Shown here piece by piece: positions 43,874-52,880 of a stretch of DNA of 64,000 nucleotides. The notes beneath the pieces were generated by a model, which was not told the origin of the DNA, ran no database searches, and saw nothing but the letters and a program-made list of their open reading frames with translations. The translations under genes were made by a program, and so were the position numbers. Source of the DNA: Mycolicibacterium rhodesiae JS60. GTDB lineage: Bacteria; Actinomycetota; Actinomycetes; Mycobacteriales; Mycobacteriaceae. Within the stretch, counting starts at the first letter, position 1; each line of letters begins with the position of its first letter. Where the stretch lies: assembly GCA_000230935.2 (NCBI GenBank), contig AGIQ01000001.1, positions 1,240,001-1,304,000 on the forward strand, written 5' to 3'.

Positions 43874-44394
43874 TGTGAACCAACCGAACCGGGTAGCTCG
43901 GGGGTAGGTCCGGCCTCGCGCACCGGGAGTCGATCGAGCCGCTGGCGTGTCAGGCGGGTGACGGCGATGCGCCACCTTCCGTCCTCGCCCCGGCGGTAGT
44001 CGTCGCGGTAGTGGCCCCGGCCGATGAAACGCATGCCCGGATCCGTCGGGTGGCTGACCACATCGATCATCGACCATAGGCCGGTTGCGGTGGCAGCGCC
44101 GGTCAGTTGGATATCGGGCATGAAACACGCATGGACTGTTGTTGCGCCGACCGTGATTCGCCGGATGCGATCGAGATAATCCTCGGCCGATCCGGCCGCT
44201 TGTGTCGGCTCTGCGCCGACTGTGTTCGTGGCGAAGTGCCGGTAGTCGGGCGTGAGTAGGCCGTCCAGTTCTTCCCACTGTTTGGCGTCGACCAGGCGGC
44301 AGTACTGCTCGCGCAGGTGCCGGATCTCCTCAAGATCACCTAGCGCGAGCAGTGCTGCTTCGAGGGCGGCGACGCGCGCCGCCAGAGTGCCCAC
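43870..44394 (-). CDS. SnoaL-like (NTF2-fold) protein
   Basis: 174 residues from GTG 44394, with AGGAC four bases upstream; the frame is open further upstream into the cupin gene. NTF2-like fold: EIRHLREQYCRLVDAKQWEELDGLLTPDYRHF near 24, HACFMPDIQLTGAATATGLWSMIDV near 90, GHYRDDYRRGEDGRWRIAVTRLTR near 130. The family includes steroid isomerase-like, cyclase and dehydratase enzymes; the reaction is unknown. It lies between cupin and LLM genes with 4-5 bp junctions, so all three should work on one substrate. Confidence 0.8.
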   Translation of the reverse strand: MGTLAARVAALEAALLALGDLEEIRHLREQYCRLVDAKQWEELDGLLTPDYRHFATNTVGAEPTQAAGSAEDYLDRIRRITVGATTVHACFMPDIQLTGAATATGLWSMIDVVSHPTDPGMRFIGRGHYRDDYRRGEDGRWRIAVTRLTRQRLDRLPVREAGPTPELPGSVGSQ

Positions 44395-44399
44395 GTGTC

Positions 44400-44831
44400 C
44401 TAGTCGGGCCGGATGGTGCCCAGGTTCAAGATGGTCTGGGTGCACCCCTGCGGGCCCGCTCGCCAGCCGTGGTCGACCGGCGGAAGCACCAGGGAGTCGC
44501 CGGTGTTGAGCAGGTGCGGACCGTCATCGAGCAGAACCTCGACGCTGCCGGCGACGATGACGTGCAGATTGATGGTGTCGGTGTAGTGATTGGGATGCTC
44601 GATTCCTGCGGGCATCTGGAGTACGCAGATGTCGAGGTGACCGGGTTTGAGCCCAGTCTCGTGGTAGCCGGCTCGGGTCGGGCCGCGCATGGGTGGTGGC
44701 GTTTCCCCGAGGTGGAAAACGTCGGTGCGGTGAGAGGGTCCCTCCGCGTGGATATCCCGTTCCTCGATCGGTACCTCGCTGATGAGGCACGAGTGCCCGG
44801 CATCGTCAACGCCGGCAATCAGGCTGCGCAT
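44400..44831 (-). CDS. Small cupin-domain protein
   Basis: 143 residues, one cupin barrel. Motif 1 around MPAGIEHPNHYTDTINLHVIVAGSVEVL (near residue 70-98) and motif 2 LNTGDSLVLPPVDHGWRA (near 108-125) show potential metal-binding His residues. Start ATG 44831 follows AAAGGAAA. Such cupins may be isomerases, dioxygenases or ligand sensors. First gene of a three-gene - strand operon; a palindrome lies upstream at 44883. Confidence 0.78.
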   Translation of the reverse strand: MRSLIAGVDDAGHSCLISEVPIEERDIHAEGPSHRTDVFHLGETPPPMRGPTRAGYHETGLKPGHLDICVLQMPAGIEHPNHYTDTINLHVIVAGSVEVLLDDGPHLLNTGDSLVLPPVDHGWRAGPQGCTQTILNLGTIRPD

Positions 44832-44882
44832 GGACGTATTTCCTTTCTGTTGAGTGTCGAGCTTTGTGAAGACTTCTCGCGC

Positions 44883-44900
44883 GGGACGCATGTGCGTTCC
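44883..44900. promoter_or_regulatory. Palindrome upstream of the cupin operon
   Basis: ACGCA-TG-TGCGT within 44886-44897, extended imperfectly to GG...CC on both sides. It is about 55 bp before the cupin start. TTGAAG on the - strand just upstream could be a -35. Operator assignment is tentative. Confidence 0.3.
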
Positions 44901-44938
44901 GCCCCAAACTTCAAAATTGTGAGCCCTCGCCGCATGCT

Positions 44939-45784
44939 CTAACCGCGAATCTTTACGAGGAGTTCAGCATGGCTATCCAACCCTCGTTGGACTTCCTCGG
45001 GAGGGCCGGGCGGCAGCCACAACAGGCACCGCCGAACACCGATTTCACGGTACTGCTCAAGCACAGCTCGGTCGGGAGCCGCGCCGAACACCGTGATGGA
45101 CAGCGGCTCACCGCCGTCGCTGACGGCCTTGGCCTGTACCGCGCGAATATCCCGGGCAAGGATATCGTCCCCGTTAGCGGCGAACGGCATCCATCCGTCC
45201 GCATAGGTCATGACGCGATCGAGCATTCTGGGAGCAGTGCCGCCGAGCAAGACCGGAGGGTGCGGTCGTTGGAACGGCTTCGGCCACTGCCAGATGGGGC
45301 CGAAATTCACTGTGTCGCCATGGTATTCGGCCACCTCGGATGTCCAGATCGCCCTCATCGCCTGGACATGCTCGCGGAGAACCTGGTATCGCCGTCGCGG
45401 GTCCAGGCCGTGGTTCTCCATTTCCTCGGTGAGCCAGCCAGCACCGACGCCCAGGATCACCCGCCCGCCCGACATTACGTCGAGCGTGGCGATCGTTTTG
45501 GCGAGAATGATCGGATCACGCTGTGCGGCCAGGCAGATGCCCGTACCAAGGCCGAGGCGGCACGTCGCGGAGGCCACCATGGCCAGCGCCACGAAAGGGT
45601 CGAAGATGTACCGGTAGTCCTCGGGTAGATCACCCCCTTTGGGGCGCTCGATCTGCTGCCTCGCCGGAATGTGTGAGTGCTCCGGAAGAAACAGCGACTC
45701 GAAGCCCCGCTCTTCGGCTTCCCGTGCGACGTCGACCACGGGCATGGTCGCCTCCGTGGCAAACATGATCAGCCCAATGTCCAC
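44939..45784 (-). CDS. LLM-class F420-dependent oxidoreductase
   Basis: 281 residues from GTG 45784. Features: MDIGLIMFATEATMP start, FESLFLPEHSHIPARQQIERPKGG near 28, CRLGLGTGICLAAQRDPIILAKTIATLD near 75, VILGVGAGWLTEEMENHGLDPRRRY near 107, VLLGGTAPRMLDRVMTYADGWMPF near 178. TIGR03619-type F420 family. No strong ribosome-binding site is visible. It lies 67 bp downstream of the ALDH stop on the same strand and may be co-transcribed with it from the ALDH promoter region. Confidence 0.85.
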   Translation of the reverse strand: MDIGLIMFATEATMPVVDVAREAEERGFESLFLPEHSHIPARQQIERPKGGDLPEDYRYIFDPFVALAMVASATCRLGLGTGICLAAQRDPIILAKTIATLDVMSGGRVILGVGAGWLTEEMENHGLDPRRRYQVLREHVQAMRAIWTSEVAEYHGDTVNFGPIWQWPKPFQRPHPPVLLGGTAPRMLDRVMTYADGWMPFAANGDDILARDIRAVQAKAVSDGGEPLSITVFGAAPDRAVLEQYREIGVRRCLLWLPPGPPEEVQRGLDSHAELLVKIRG

Positions 45785-45851
45785 CGTCAGCCGGCCACTG
45801 TTGAACCCGAGGGCCGTCCTATGAACAGGTTCGGTTCGGTATCACAATCCG

Positions 45852-47327
45852 TCAATGGATCACCTGAGTGTTGTCGAACGCGGCCCGGTCATGATCGCGC
45901 GGCAATCCGATGGTCTTGACCTCCAGAAGTTCGTGCAGGCTCTCAGGGCCGTGTTCGCGTCCGATTCCGGATTGCTTGTAGCCACCGAACGGGAAGGCGA
46001 GTCCGTAGCCGAGTGAGTTGACGCCAATCGCTCCGGCCCGAATACGCTGTGCGACAGCCACTCCCCGGGCGTGGTCCTGGGTCAATACCCCGCCGGCCAG
46101 TCCGAAGGGAGAGTCGTTGGCGATGCGCACCGCGTCATCGACATCGTCGTAAGGAATGACAACGGCGACGGGGCCAAAAATCTCCTCGCGCGCCACCTGC
46201 ATGCTGTTGTCCACGTCGGTCAACAGCGTCGGTTCGACGAACCAGCCGCGGTCCAGATGAGCCGGCCGACCACCGCCGAAGGCAATCTTGGCACCTTCGG
46301 CGGCGCCGATCTCGATATAGCGTTCGACGGTTTCCCGCTGCTGACGGCTGACCATCGGTCCGAGACCGGTGGCCTCGTCGAGCGGATCGCCGACGACTAC
46401 TCCGCTGAGGATGTCGCATAGGGCGTCGACGATCTCGGCCTCCCGCGATCGGGGCACCAGGAGCCTGGTCCATGCTGCGCACGCTTCGCCGTTGTTCTGA
46501 AGGGCCCCAGCGTTGAGTGCGAGCGGCGCCGCGGTCGCGATATCGGCATCATCGAGAAATATCGCGGCGGATTTTCCACCGAGCTCGAGGCGGACCCGCT
46601 TGATTTGTTCGGCGCACAGGGTGCCGATGCGGATACCAGCCTCGGTGCTGCCGACCAGCGCAATGAGGTCGACTCCGGGGTGGCGGACGAGATGTTCGGA
46701 GGCCGGCCGGTCGCAGGTCACGACACTGAGCACACCCTCGGGGAGGCCGGCGTCCAAGCATGCCTGGGCGAGGGGGAACGCGTAGAGCGGGGTCTCGCGG
46801 GGCGGCTTGATCACGACGGGACAGCCGGCCAGGAGCGCCGGAAGAATGGAGTGCAGCGTCAGCGCCATCGGCGCATTCCAGGGCATGACGGCGGCGACCA
46901 CGCCGACCGGCTCGTGCACGATCAGCGCGGCAGCGCCGTCAGGAGCGACCCGGTACTCGGGTTTGGGCAGATCGAGGCTGGAGTAGTAATCGAACGCCGG
47001 CCCCACATTGCCATGGCGGTAGCGGAAAAGCTGGCCGGTGTCAGAACTGATCAGCCGTGACAAACTGTCGACGTCGTGGCCCAGTGCCCGTCCAAATGCG
47101 CGGATCAGGACGCGCCGCTCATCGACGGACATCCGCGGCCACGGGCCCTCATCAAACGCCTTGCGGGCCAAGGAAATCGCCGCGTCGACATCGGCGATTC
47201 CGCCGAGCGGCACCGTCGCAATGACATCTTCGGTGGCCGGTGACGTCACTGTCAGCTGCTGGGAGCCGGTTGGCTGAGCCCAGCGGCCTCCAATGAAGAG
47301 CTGATCATGCTTGATCAATTCGACCAC
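45852..47327 (-). CDS. NAD(P)-dependent aldehyde dehydrogenase
   Basis: 491 residues, full-length ALDH. The general base Glu is in RLELGGKSA near 257, the catalytic Cys in NNGEACAAWTR near 291, and EEIFGPVAVVIPY near 390. It should oxidise an aldehyde to the acid. GTG 47327 is only one base after AGGAAGG; TTG 47318 would have better spacing. It closely resembles the ALDH at 57860 over long stretches (GGRP-HLDRGWFVEPTLLTD), and like it is divergent from an acyl-CoA dehydrogenase with two shared operators between. Confidence 0.9.
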   Translation of the reverse strand: MVELIKHDQLFIGGRWAQPTGSQQLTVTSPATEDVIATVPLGGIADVDAAISLARKAFDEGPWPRMSVDERRVLIRAFGRALGHDVDSLSRLISSDTGQLFRYRHGNVGPAFDYYSSLDLPKPEYRVAPDGAAALIVHEPVGVVAAVMPWNAPMALTLHSILPALLAGCPVVIKPPRETPLYAFPLAQACLDAGLPEGVLSVVTCDRPASEHLVRHPGVDLIALVGSTEAGIRIGTLCAEQIKRVRLELGGKSAAIFLDDADIATAAPLALNAGALQNNGEACAAWTRLLVPRSREAEIVDALCDILSGVVVGDPLDEATGLGPMVSRQQRETVERYIEIGAAEGAKIAFGGGRPAHLDRGWFVEPTLLTDVDNSMQVAREEIFGPVAVVIPYDDVDDAVRIANDSPFGLAGGVLTQDHARGVAVAQRIRAGAIGVNSLGYGLAFPFGGYKQSGIGREHGPESLHELLEVKTIGLPRDHDRAAFDNTQVIH

Positions 47328-47356
47328 GCCTTCCTGACCTCGGAACGTCCAATGTT

Positions 47357-47378
47357 ATCAACCGGGCGCCCGATCGGC
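47357..47378 (-). promoter_or_regulatory. Shared palindromic operator, site D1
   Basis: Core CCGGGC|GCCCGA (47362-47373), 30 bp before the ALDH start. On the - strand it abuts TTGATA (47356-47361) as a possible -35, but no good -10 follows at the expected distance, unlike the other copies. Confidence 0.6.
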
Positions 47379-47400
47379 CAGCGTCACCTTACGACGCCTA

Positions 47401-47446
47401 GACTAACGGGCGCCCGGTTGACGTTGGTGCGCGATCGGGATATTCT
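47401..47446 (+). promoter_or_regulatory. Shared palindromic operator with promoter, site D2
   Basis: Nearly perfect palindrome with core ACGGGC|GCCCGG (47406-47417) and outer arms GACTA/TTGAC. -35 TTGACG (47418-47423), 17-bp spacer, -10 TATTCT (47441-47446). It drives the acyl-CoA dehydrogenase at 47598. The centre lies 44 bp from D1. Confidence 0.82.
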
Positions 47447-47490
47447 GCTGACACTATTTCGGAGCTGCACTGGCGAGAGGTAGAGCTGCG

Positions 47491-47601
47491 ATGAGCACTA
47501 TGCCAGTCCGTGCGAACCGGGACGGCGCATGTGACGCGCAGTCCCCAACACTCGCGCCAGCTCGCAACACCGCACGCCGTGGACGAGGGGATACCCGTTG
47601 A
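47491..47601 (+). CDS. 36-codon leader ORF coupled to acyl-CoA dehydrogenase
   Basis: ATG 47491 with GAGAGG about 10 bases upstream opens 36 codons ending in TGA 47599, which overlaps the TTG start of the next gene (TTGA). It starts about 40 nt after the expected transcription start of promoter D2. The peptide is Arg/Ala-rich with one Cys and no known motif. It may serve translational coupling to a weak TTG start, or be chance. Confidence 0.4.
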   Translation: MSTMPVRANRDGACDAQSPTLAPARNTARRGRGDTR

Positions 47602-48764
47602 GCACGCTCTTTTCTGACACCTTGCCGAGCGGCTTGAGTGACGACGAGAACGAATTCGTGTCGTACGTCACCGGGGTTATCCGCGACAAGATCGCCCCTC
47701 GCGCTGAGGAATTCGACCAGAGCGGCGAGTTCCCGTGGGACAACATCCGGATTCTGAACGAGTTGGGAATGAACGGTGTCTTCATTCCTGAGGAATACGG
47801 CGGATCGCCGCTGTCGTACTGCTGCTACCTGAAGCTTGTCGAAGAGGTCAGCCGAGGCTGCCCCTCCACCGCGATCACTTGGGCCACCACGTTCCACGCG
47901 ATCTCGCCGGTCGTTGCTTTCGGTACCGAGGATCAGAAGTCCAAGTATTTGCCGAAGATCGCCGCCGGTGGAATTGCTGCGGTCGCGATCACCGAAGGTA
48001 GCGGCGGCTCTGATGCGATGGCCATGCAGTCGACGCTAAAGCCCGACGGTGACGACACCTTGGTACTCAACGGGAGCAAAATCTTCATCACCAACGGCGA
48101 TGTCGCCGACGTCACGCTCGTGTTCGCGAAGTGGCCAGATGGGCCAGAACGCAAGAAACAGATGTCGTGTGTTTTGGTGGATCGTGACACCCCGGGATTC
48201 GAAGTGATCCGGCGCGAGTCAAAGCTCGGGCATCGAGCGTCATCGACCGTCGAGCTGAGTTTCACCAACTGCCGCGTGCCGCGCAGCAATCTCCTTGGGG
48301 GACAGGGCCGGGGTTTCGAGATCCTGCTCTCGATGCTGAACAAGTCACGGCCCAGCGTCGCCGCCGAGGCGATCGGGATCGCCCGGGCCGCCTTCGACGA
48401 ATGCCGCGAGTACATCAACGAGCGCAAGCAATTCGGTCAACGGATCCTGGACTTCCAGGGCGTCCAATTCATGCTCGCCGACATGGCGACCAAGATCGTC
48501 ATGGCCCGGTCGTGGCTGATGGAGGTCGGCCGAATGGTCGATGCCGGCTGCACGGACTTCGATGTCGAAGCGTCGATCCTGAAACTGGCCGCATCGGACG
48601 CGGCAATGTCGGTCGCGACGAATGCCGTTCAGCTGCAAGGCGGTTACGGCTACATGACCGGATCGAAGGTTGAGCGGCTGTTCCGCGACGCCAAGCTGAC
48701 CCAGATCTGGGAAGGCGCCAACGAGCTGCACCGTGCCCGAGTCGGCAAGTCCTTCCTGGACTGA
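47598..48764 (+). CDS. Acyl-CoA dehydrogenase (FadE)
   Basis: 388 residues, standard three-domain ACAD. FAD/substrate segment AVAITEGSGGSDAMAM near 131, KIFITNGDVADVTLVFAKW near 160, FGQRILDFQGVQFMLADM near 277, and the C-terminal IWEGANELHRAR with the usual catalytic-base Glu. It introduces the alpha-beta double bond in an acyl-CoA. TTG 47598 is supported by GAGGGG 7 bases upstream. Under promoter D2; the mycofactocin-type SDR follows after 51 bp. Confidence 0.9.
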   Translation: MSTLFSDTLPSGLSDDENEFVSYVTGVIRDKIAPRAEEFDQSGEFPWDNIRILNELGMNGVFIPEEYGGSPLSYCCYLKLVEEVSRGCPSTAITWATTFHAISPVVAFGTEDQKSKYLPKIAAGGIAAVAITEGSGGSDAMAMQSTLKPDGDDTLVLNGSKIFITNGDVADVTLVFAKWPDGPERKKQMSCVLVDRDTPGFEVIRRESKLGHRASSTVELSFTNCRVPRSNLLGGQGRGFEILLSMLNKSRPSVAAEAIGIARAAFDECREYINERKQFGQRILDFQGVQFMLADMATKIVMARSWLMEVGRMVDAGCTDFDVEASILKLAASDAAMSVATNAVQLQGGYGYMTGSKVERLFRDAKLTQIWEGANELHRARVGKSFLD

Positions 48765-48815
48765 GCCATCACCGAAGTACGGCAACGGGACAACGCATGG
48801 AGAGGACGTAGAGCC

Positions 48816-49646
48816 GTGGGACTACTGGATGGCAAGGTCGCATTCATCAGTGGGGGCGCACGGGGTCAGGGTCGCTCACACGCGGTCCGGCTCGCCGAGG
48901 AGGGTGCGGACATCGTTACCTTCGATATCTGCGAGACCATCGCTACGACACTGGGCGCGGGGGCGACCGAGCAGGACCTGGCCCAGACCGTGAAGGAGGT
49001 CGAGGCGCTGGGCCGGCGAATCGTTGCCAGGAAGGCCGACGTCCGGGATCAGGCGGCGGTGCAGGAGGTATTCGACGAGGGCCTCGCGGAACTGGGCCGC
49101 ATCGACATCGTCCTGGCGAACGCCGGAATCCTGCCGATCGCCGGCGAGCGCGGCAACTCGAGGCAGGCCTGGCACGACGCCATCGACGTGATGCTCACCG
49201 GTGTTCTGAACACCTGCGAGGCCGCCATCCCGACGCTACTCGAGCAAGGCGACGGTGGATCGATCGTCATCACGAGTTCGCTGGCCGGCCTCAAGGGCCC
49301 CACGCGGACCCTCGGCCTCAAGTCGGACGGCATGCTCGGGTACGCCGCCGCCAAACACGGTGTCATCGGCCTGATGCGTTGCTACGCCAATGCTCTAGGC
49401 CCGTACAACATCCGAGTGAATACCATCCACCCGACCGGCGTGGACACTCCGATGGTGAGCAATCCGGAGTTCGCTGAGGTTTTCCAGCAAGAACCGACCA
49501 TAAGCTCGTCACTAAACAACGCGCTACCGGTCCCCATGGTCGAGGCAGTCGACATCTCCAACGCCATCATCTATTTGGCATCCGATATGGGCCGCTACGT
49601 TACCGGGACTACGCTGCCCGTCGATGCCGGCGCGATGGTCCGCTGA
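48816..49646 (+). CDS. Mycofactocin-coupled SDR-family oxidoreductase
   Basis: 276 residues. The glycine motif has the subfamily form [27 protein letters not shown], followed by the short insertion with an acidic stretch (near 40-65) typical of mycofactocin-coupled SDRs. Catalytic Ser is in TSSLAG and Tyr/Lys in YAAAK near 175; C-terminal [12 protein letters not shown]. Such enzymes hold NAD tightly and pass electrons to mycofactocin. GTG 48816 with GAGAGG upstream. Probably co-transcribed with the acyl-CoA dehydrogenase. Confidence 0.87.
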   Translation: MGLLDGKVAFISGGARGQGRSHAVRLAEEGADIVTFDICETIATTLGAGATEQDLAQTVKEVEALGRRIVARKADVRDQAAVQEVFDEGLAELGRIDIVLANAGILPIAGERGNSRQAWHDAIDVMLTGVLNTCEAAIPTLLEQGDGGSIVITSSLAGLKGPTRTLGLKSDGMLGYAAAKHGVIGLMRCYANALGPYNIRVNTIHPTGVDTPMVSNPEFAEVFQQEPTISSSLNNALPVPMVEAVDISNAIIYLASDMGRYVTGTTLPVDAGAMVR

Positions 49647-50024
49647 GCCAGCCGCACATTCCGGACAATCCGGTGATGACCTAACCGGGATATCCGGATC
49701 GGTGTGATGCCTTGGCGATCGCGTCGCGGTGCTGAACGCCCGGCGTAGCGGAAGGTGCCGCGAATCAGGGTGAAATGGGCCGCCCACAAACCGGTTGGAC
49801 GGCACCGCGCCAACCCATCTCTCTCATGACCCGGGGCGATAACAGCGCCCTACTCAGACGATACGGCGCATATCGACTCGAATGAAACCGAGGCCGCCTC
49901 AGGATCGCGGTGGCCAGCTTGCGTAAGGCGTTCTCGCGGCGCCTCGATGACTTCGATCCGACGCGACCGTCCTGCCCGACGGATGACTGTCCTGACACGA
50001 CGAGGCAGACGGGCTGCTATCCGG
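49647..50024. other. Intergenic region between convergent SDR genes
   Basis: 378 bp. A GGATATCC palindrome within CCGGGATATCCGG (near 49684-49696) and a CCGG-N5-CCGG element lie near the first stop and could take part in termination. Open frames on both strands lack a start with ribosome-binding site and match nothing I recognise. Confidence 0.4.
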
Positions 50025-50792
50025 TCAGACGCTGTAGCCGCCGTCCACGACGAGGGTCTGCCCGGTTATGTAGCTTGCGGCCGGCGACACCAGGAAGCAC
50101 ACCGCAGCGGCAACCTCGGCGCTGAGTCCGAGCCGGCGCAGTGGAATTGAGCGTGCCATGTTCGCCTTCTGCTCTTCAGTGGCGTCGCCCGTTGTGGACA
50201 ACATGTCCATCATGCCGTCACTGAGTATTCCTGGCGCGACCGCGTTGGCGCGGATACCAAACCGTCCTTCCTCCAAGGCGATCGCTCTCAGGAGCGCCTC
50301 GATTCCACCCTTCGGAATGGAGGACAGCGCGTCCTTGGCCGGGAAACGGCGTACCGCCACGGAGGTGACTGCGGTGAGTGAGCCGCGGGATGCCCGCAGG
50401 TGTGGAAGGGCGCAGCGTGCTACTTCGAAGAAAGCCACCAGTTCTTGGTCTACGTGGCGACGGAACTGGTCGGAAGTGAAGCTACTCACGTAACGCTGGT
50501 CGACGTAGGGGCCACTGCCGTGTACCACGGCGTCGATCCGCCCGAACCGTTCCACTGTCGCGGTGATCAGGCGCTCTACGGCGTCGGCGTCCGCAAGGTC
50601 AATTCCCTCCGAATATGTCTTGGCGCCGAGAGCCTCGAGTTTTGTCGACAGGTCGGCGGCCTTCTGCACGTTGGAGCGGTAGGTGAACGCAACGCTGTAG
50701 CCATTCTCGGCCAGCGTGCTACTGACGCAGCTGCCGACGCCTCCGGTGCCGCCAGTGACAAGGACGACGGGGCGCTCGCTTACAGATGACAT
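50025..50792 (-). CDS. SDR-fold protein lacking the catalytic tyrosine
   Basis: 255 residues. The Rossmann motif TGGTGGVG near 13 is intact, and Ser144 is at the catalytic serine position. Thirteen residues later, where Tyr is expected, there is Ser157; Lys161 is kept (S-x3-K in place of Y-x3-K). The NAG motif is HGSG. The C-terminal [15 protein letters not shown] is normal. Classical dehydrogenase chemistry is therefore unlikely; a reductase using another proton donor, or a binding role, is possible. It lies 44 bp downstream of the FadE5-like gene on the same strand. Confidence 0.8.
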   Translation of the reverse strand: MSSVSERPVVLVTGGTGGVGSCVSSTLAENGYSVAFTYRSNVQKAADLSTKLEALGAKTYSEGIDLADADAVERLITATVERFGRIDAVVHGSGPYVDQRYVSSFTSDQFRRHVDQELVAFFEVARCALPHLRASRGSLTAVTSVAVRRFPAKDALSSIPKGGIEALLRAIALEEGRFGIRANAVAPGILSDGMMDMLSTTGDATEEQKANMARSIPLRRLGLSAEVAAAVCFLVSPAASYITGQTLVVDGGYSV

Positions 50793-50835
50793 AAGAACCT
50801 TTCAATAGACCGGCGAGGCGAAGATGCCAGGGACG

Positions 50836-52683
50836 TTAGAACGACTCGTCCTGCAAAGCCATGATGTCTTCATTCGCAGGGTATTCGAGGGCCTGCCGCT
50901 CGATGCCGAGCATGGGTAGCCGCTCAACGGCGAAGAACCGCGCCGCGGTAACCTTGCCCTCGTAAAAGCTGCGGGCGCTGTCCTCCAGAGGTGATCCGGC
51001 AAGGCGCGACGTTGCGATCAGCGCTTGTCGCGAGAGCAGCCAGCCGACCAGAAGCTCGCCCAGCATCATGACAAGGCGGGTTGTCTGCAGTCCGATCAGA
51101 TAGACCATCTGAGGGTCCTGCTTCGCCTTCGCGGAGTACTCCATGAGCGCGTCCACCGCACTTCTGACATCGACGAGTCCCTGTGCGAGCCGCTGGGATA
51201 CCAAGACAAGCTCAGAGGCCTTGCCGACTTCAGCTACCTCTGCATCGATCTCATCCAAGAGTGCATTGAGTGCGCTTCTGTTGTCACGCAGGATCTTCCG
51301 GAAAAACAGATCAATACCTTGGATCGCGGTGGTTCCCTCGTAGATCGTGTCGATCTTGGAGTCTCGCAGGTACTGTTCGGCCGGGTAGTCGCAGAGATAA
51401 CCTGATCCGCCGAAAACTTGGAGCGTTTCCGACAATTTGGCATAGCCCTGCTCGGAGCAAAAGCCCTTGACGATAGGAAGAAGAAGGTCCTTGCGGGCAA
51501 GTGCCGCGGTGAGATCTTTCCCCTCATGTCGCGCGAGCTCGATATCATCGAGCACTGAGGCTGCAAAACCCAGAAGCGCACGCATGCCTTCGGCATAAGC
51601 CTTCTGCAGCATCAAGGATCGGCGTACATCGGGATGCCGGATGATCGGCACGGATGGAGCGCATGGGTCACCCTTGCTGACCAGATCTTGACCTTGCACC
51701 CGGGTCTTCGCGTACTCCAAAGCGTTCAGATAGCCAGTCGACAGGGTCGCCATTGCCTTGGTACCGACGAGCATGCGAGCGTATTCCACGATTTCGAACA
51801 TCTGTGAAATTCCACGGTGCACATCGCCCACGAGCCAACCGACAGCGGGGTCCTTCTGGCCGAACGTGAGCTCGCAGGTCGCCGAGGCCTTGAGCCCCAT
51901 TTTGTGTTCGACGTTGGTCACGACCGCGCCGTTGCGCTTTCCCAAGTCTCCCGTTTCCGGATCGATATGGAACTTAGGAACTATGAAGAGGCTGAGCCCC
52001 TTCGTGCCCGGTCCCCCTGCGCCGGCAGTATCTACCGGCCGAGCGAGAACAAAGTGCACGATGTTCTCAACCATGTCGTAGTCGCCATTGGTGATAAACC
52101 TCTTGACGCCCTCAATGTGCCAGCTCCCGTCTGGCTGGGGAATTGCTTTCGTCTTGGCGGACCCGACTGCTGAACCGGCGTCGGGTTCGGTGAGGACCAT
52201 TGTGGCGCCCCAGTGTCTTTCGATCATCCACGCCGCGATGCGCTTCTGTGCCTCGTTACCCTGCTCGTAAAGAACCTGTGCCAGTGGCCAGCCCTGGGCA
52301 TAGAAGAGAATCGCCGGGTTCGAACCCATCGTAAATTCGGCCATGGCCCAACGAAGCGATGGCGGCACGGAGATTCCTCCGACAGCCGGATCCACGTCCA
52401 TCCGCCACCATTCTGCGTCTACGTACTTGGCGTAGGACTTCTTGAATGTGTCCGGGAGGCTTACGGTTCCGGTAGCGGGGTCGAAGGTGATATCGCCCAG
52501 CTCGGTGTCGGCGAAGGACTTTGCGAGCTCGGTCGTAGCGAGTTCCGCACCGGCCCCGAGCATGTCGACAGCGGTCTCAACATCGAGGTCGGCCCAAGGC
52601 CCAGTGCCGAGTAAGCGATCTCGTCCGAAGACTTCGAAAAAATTGAAGCGGATGTCGGCTAAATTGCTGCGGTAGTGGGTCAT
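50836..52683 (-). CDS. FadE5-like long acyl-CoA dehydrogenase
   Basis: 615 residues, much longer than ordinary ACADs, matching the FadE5/AcdA-type with extra N- and C-terminal helical domains. Motifs: ATMVLTEPDAGSAVGSAKTKA near 160, VKRFITNGDYDMVENIVHFVLARP near 188, VFGGSGYLCDYPAEQYLRDSKIDTIYEGTTAIQG near 425. FadE5 enzymes act on a broad range of acyl-CoAs. AT content is a little higher than in neighbours. Upstream (52684-52880) no gene or clear promoter was identified; three further - strand genes lie beyond. Confidence 0.9.
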   Translation of the reverse strand: MTHYRSNLADIRFNFFEVFGRDRLLGTGPWADLDVETAVDMLGAGAELATTELAKSFADTELGDITFDPATGTVSLPDTFKKSYAKYVDAEWWRMDVDPAVGGISVPPSLRWAMAEFTMGSNPAILFYAQGWPLAQVLYEQGNEAQKRIAAWMIERHWGATMVLTEPDAGSAVGSAKTKAIPQPDGSWHIEGVKRFITNGDYDMVENIVHFVLARPVDTAGAGGPGTKGLSLFIVPKFHIDPETGDLGKRNGAVVTNVEHKMGLKASATCELTFGQKDPAVGWLVGDVHRGISQMFEIVEYARMLVGTKAMATLSTGYLNALEYAKTRVQGQDLVSKGDPCAPSVPIIRHPDVRRSLMLQKAYAEGMRALLGFAASVLDDIELARHEGKDLTAALARKDLLLPIVKGFCSEQGYAKLSETLQVFGGSGYLCDYPAEQYLRDSKIDTIYEGTTAIQGIDLFFRKILRDNRSALNALLDEIDAEVAEVGKASELVLVSQRLAQGLVDVRSAVDALMEYSAKAKQDPQMVYLIGLQTTRLVMMLGELLVGWLLSRQALIATSRLAGSPLEDSARSFYEGKVTAARFFAVERLPMLGIERQALEYPANEDIMALQDESF

Positions 52684-52880
52684 TTCGGTCCAATCACGAA
52701 AGTCGTTTGCTAACAGGCATTATTAGTGTCAGACGATTGGGCGTATTCCCATGAGTGAGACTATCAATCGTCGGGACGGGCCACATTGGCGCTCTGGAGA
52801 TCTTTGGCTCACTAGCCGTCGAAGTAGTTTCATCCACCGCAACTTCCGGGTGATCAAGGCACCGTCGGGTCACAGCTTTC

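Noticed and set aside
49680..49700. GGATATCC palindrome after the mycofactocin-type SDR, first suspected as another regulon site
   Set aside because: Its core differs from CCGGGCGCCCGG and no -35/-10 pair is attached.
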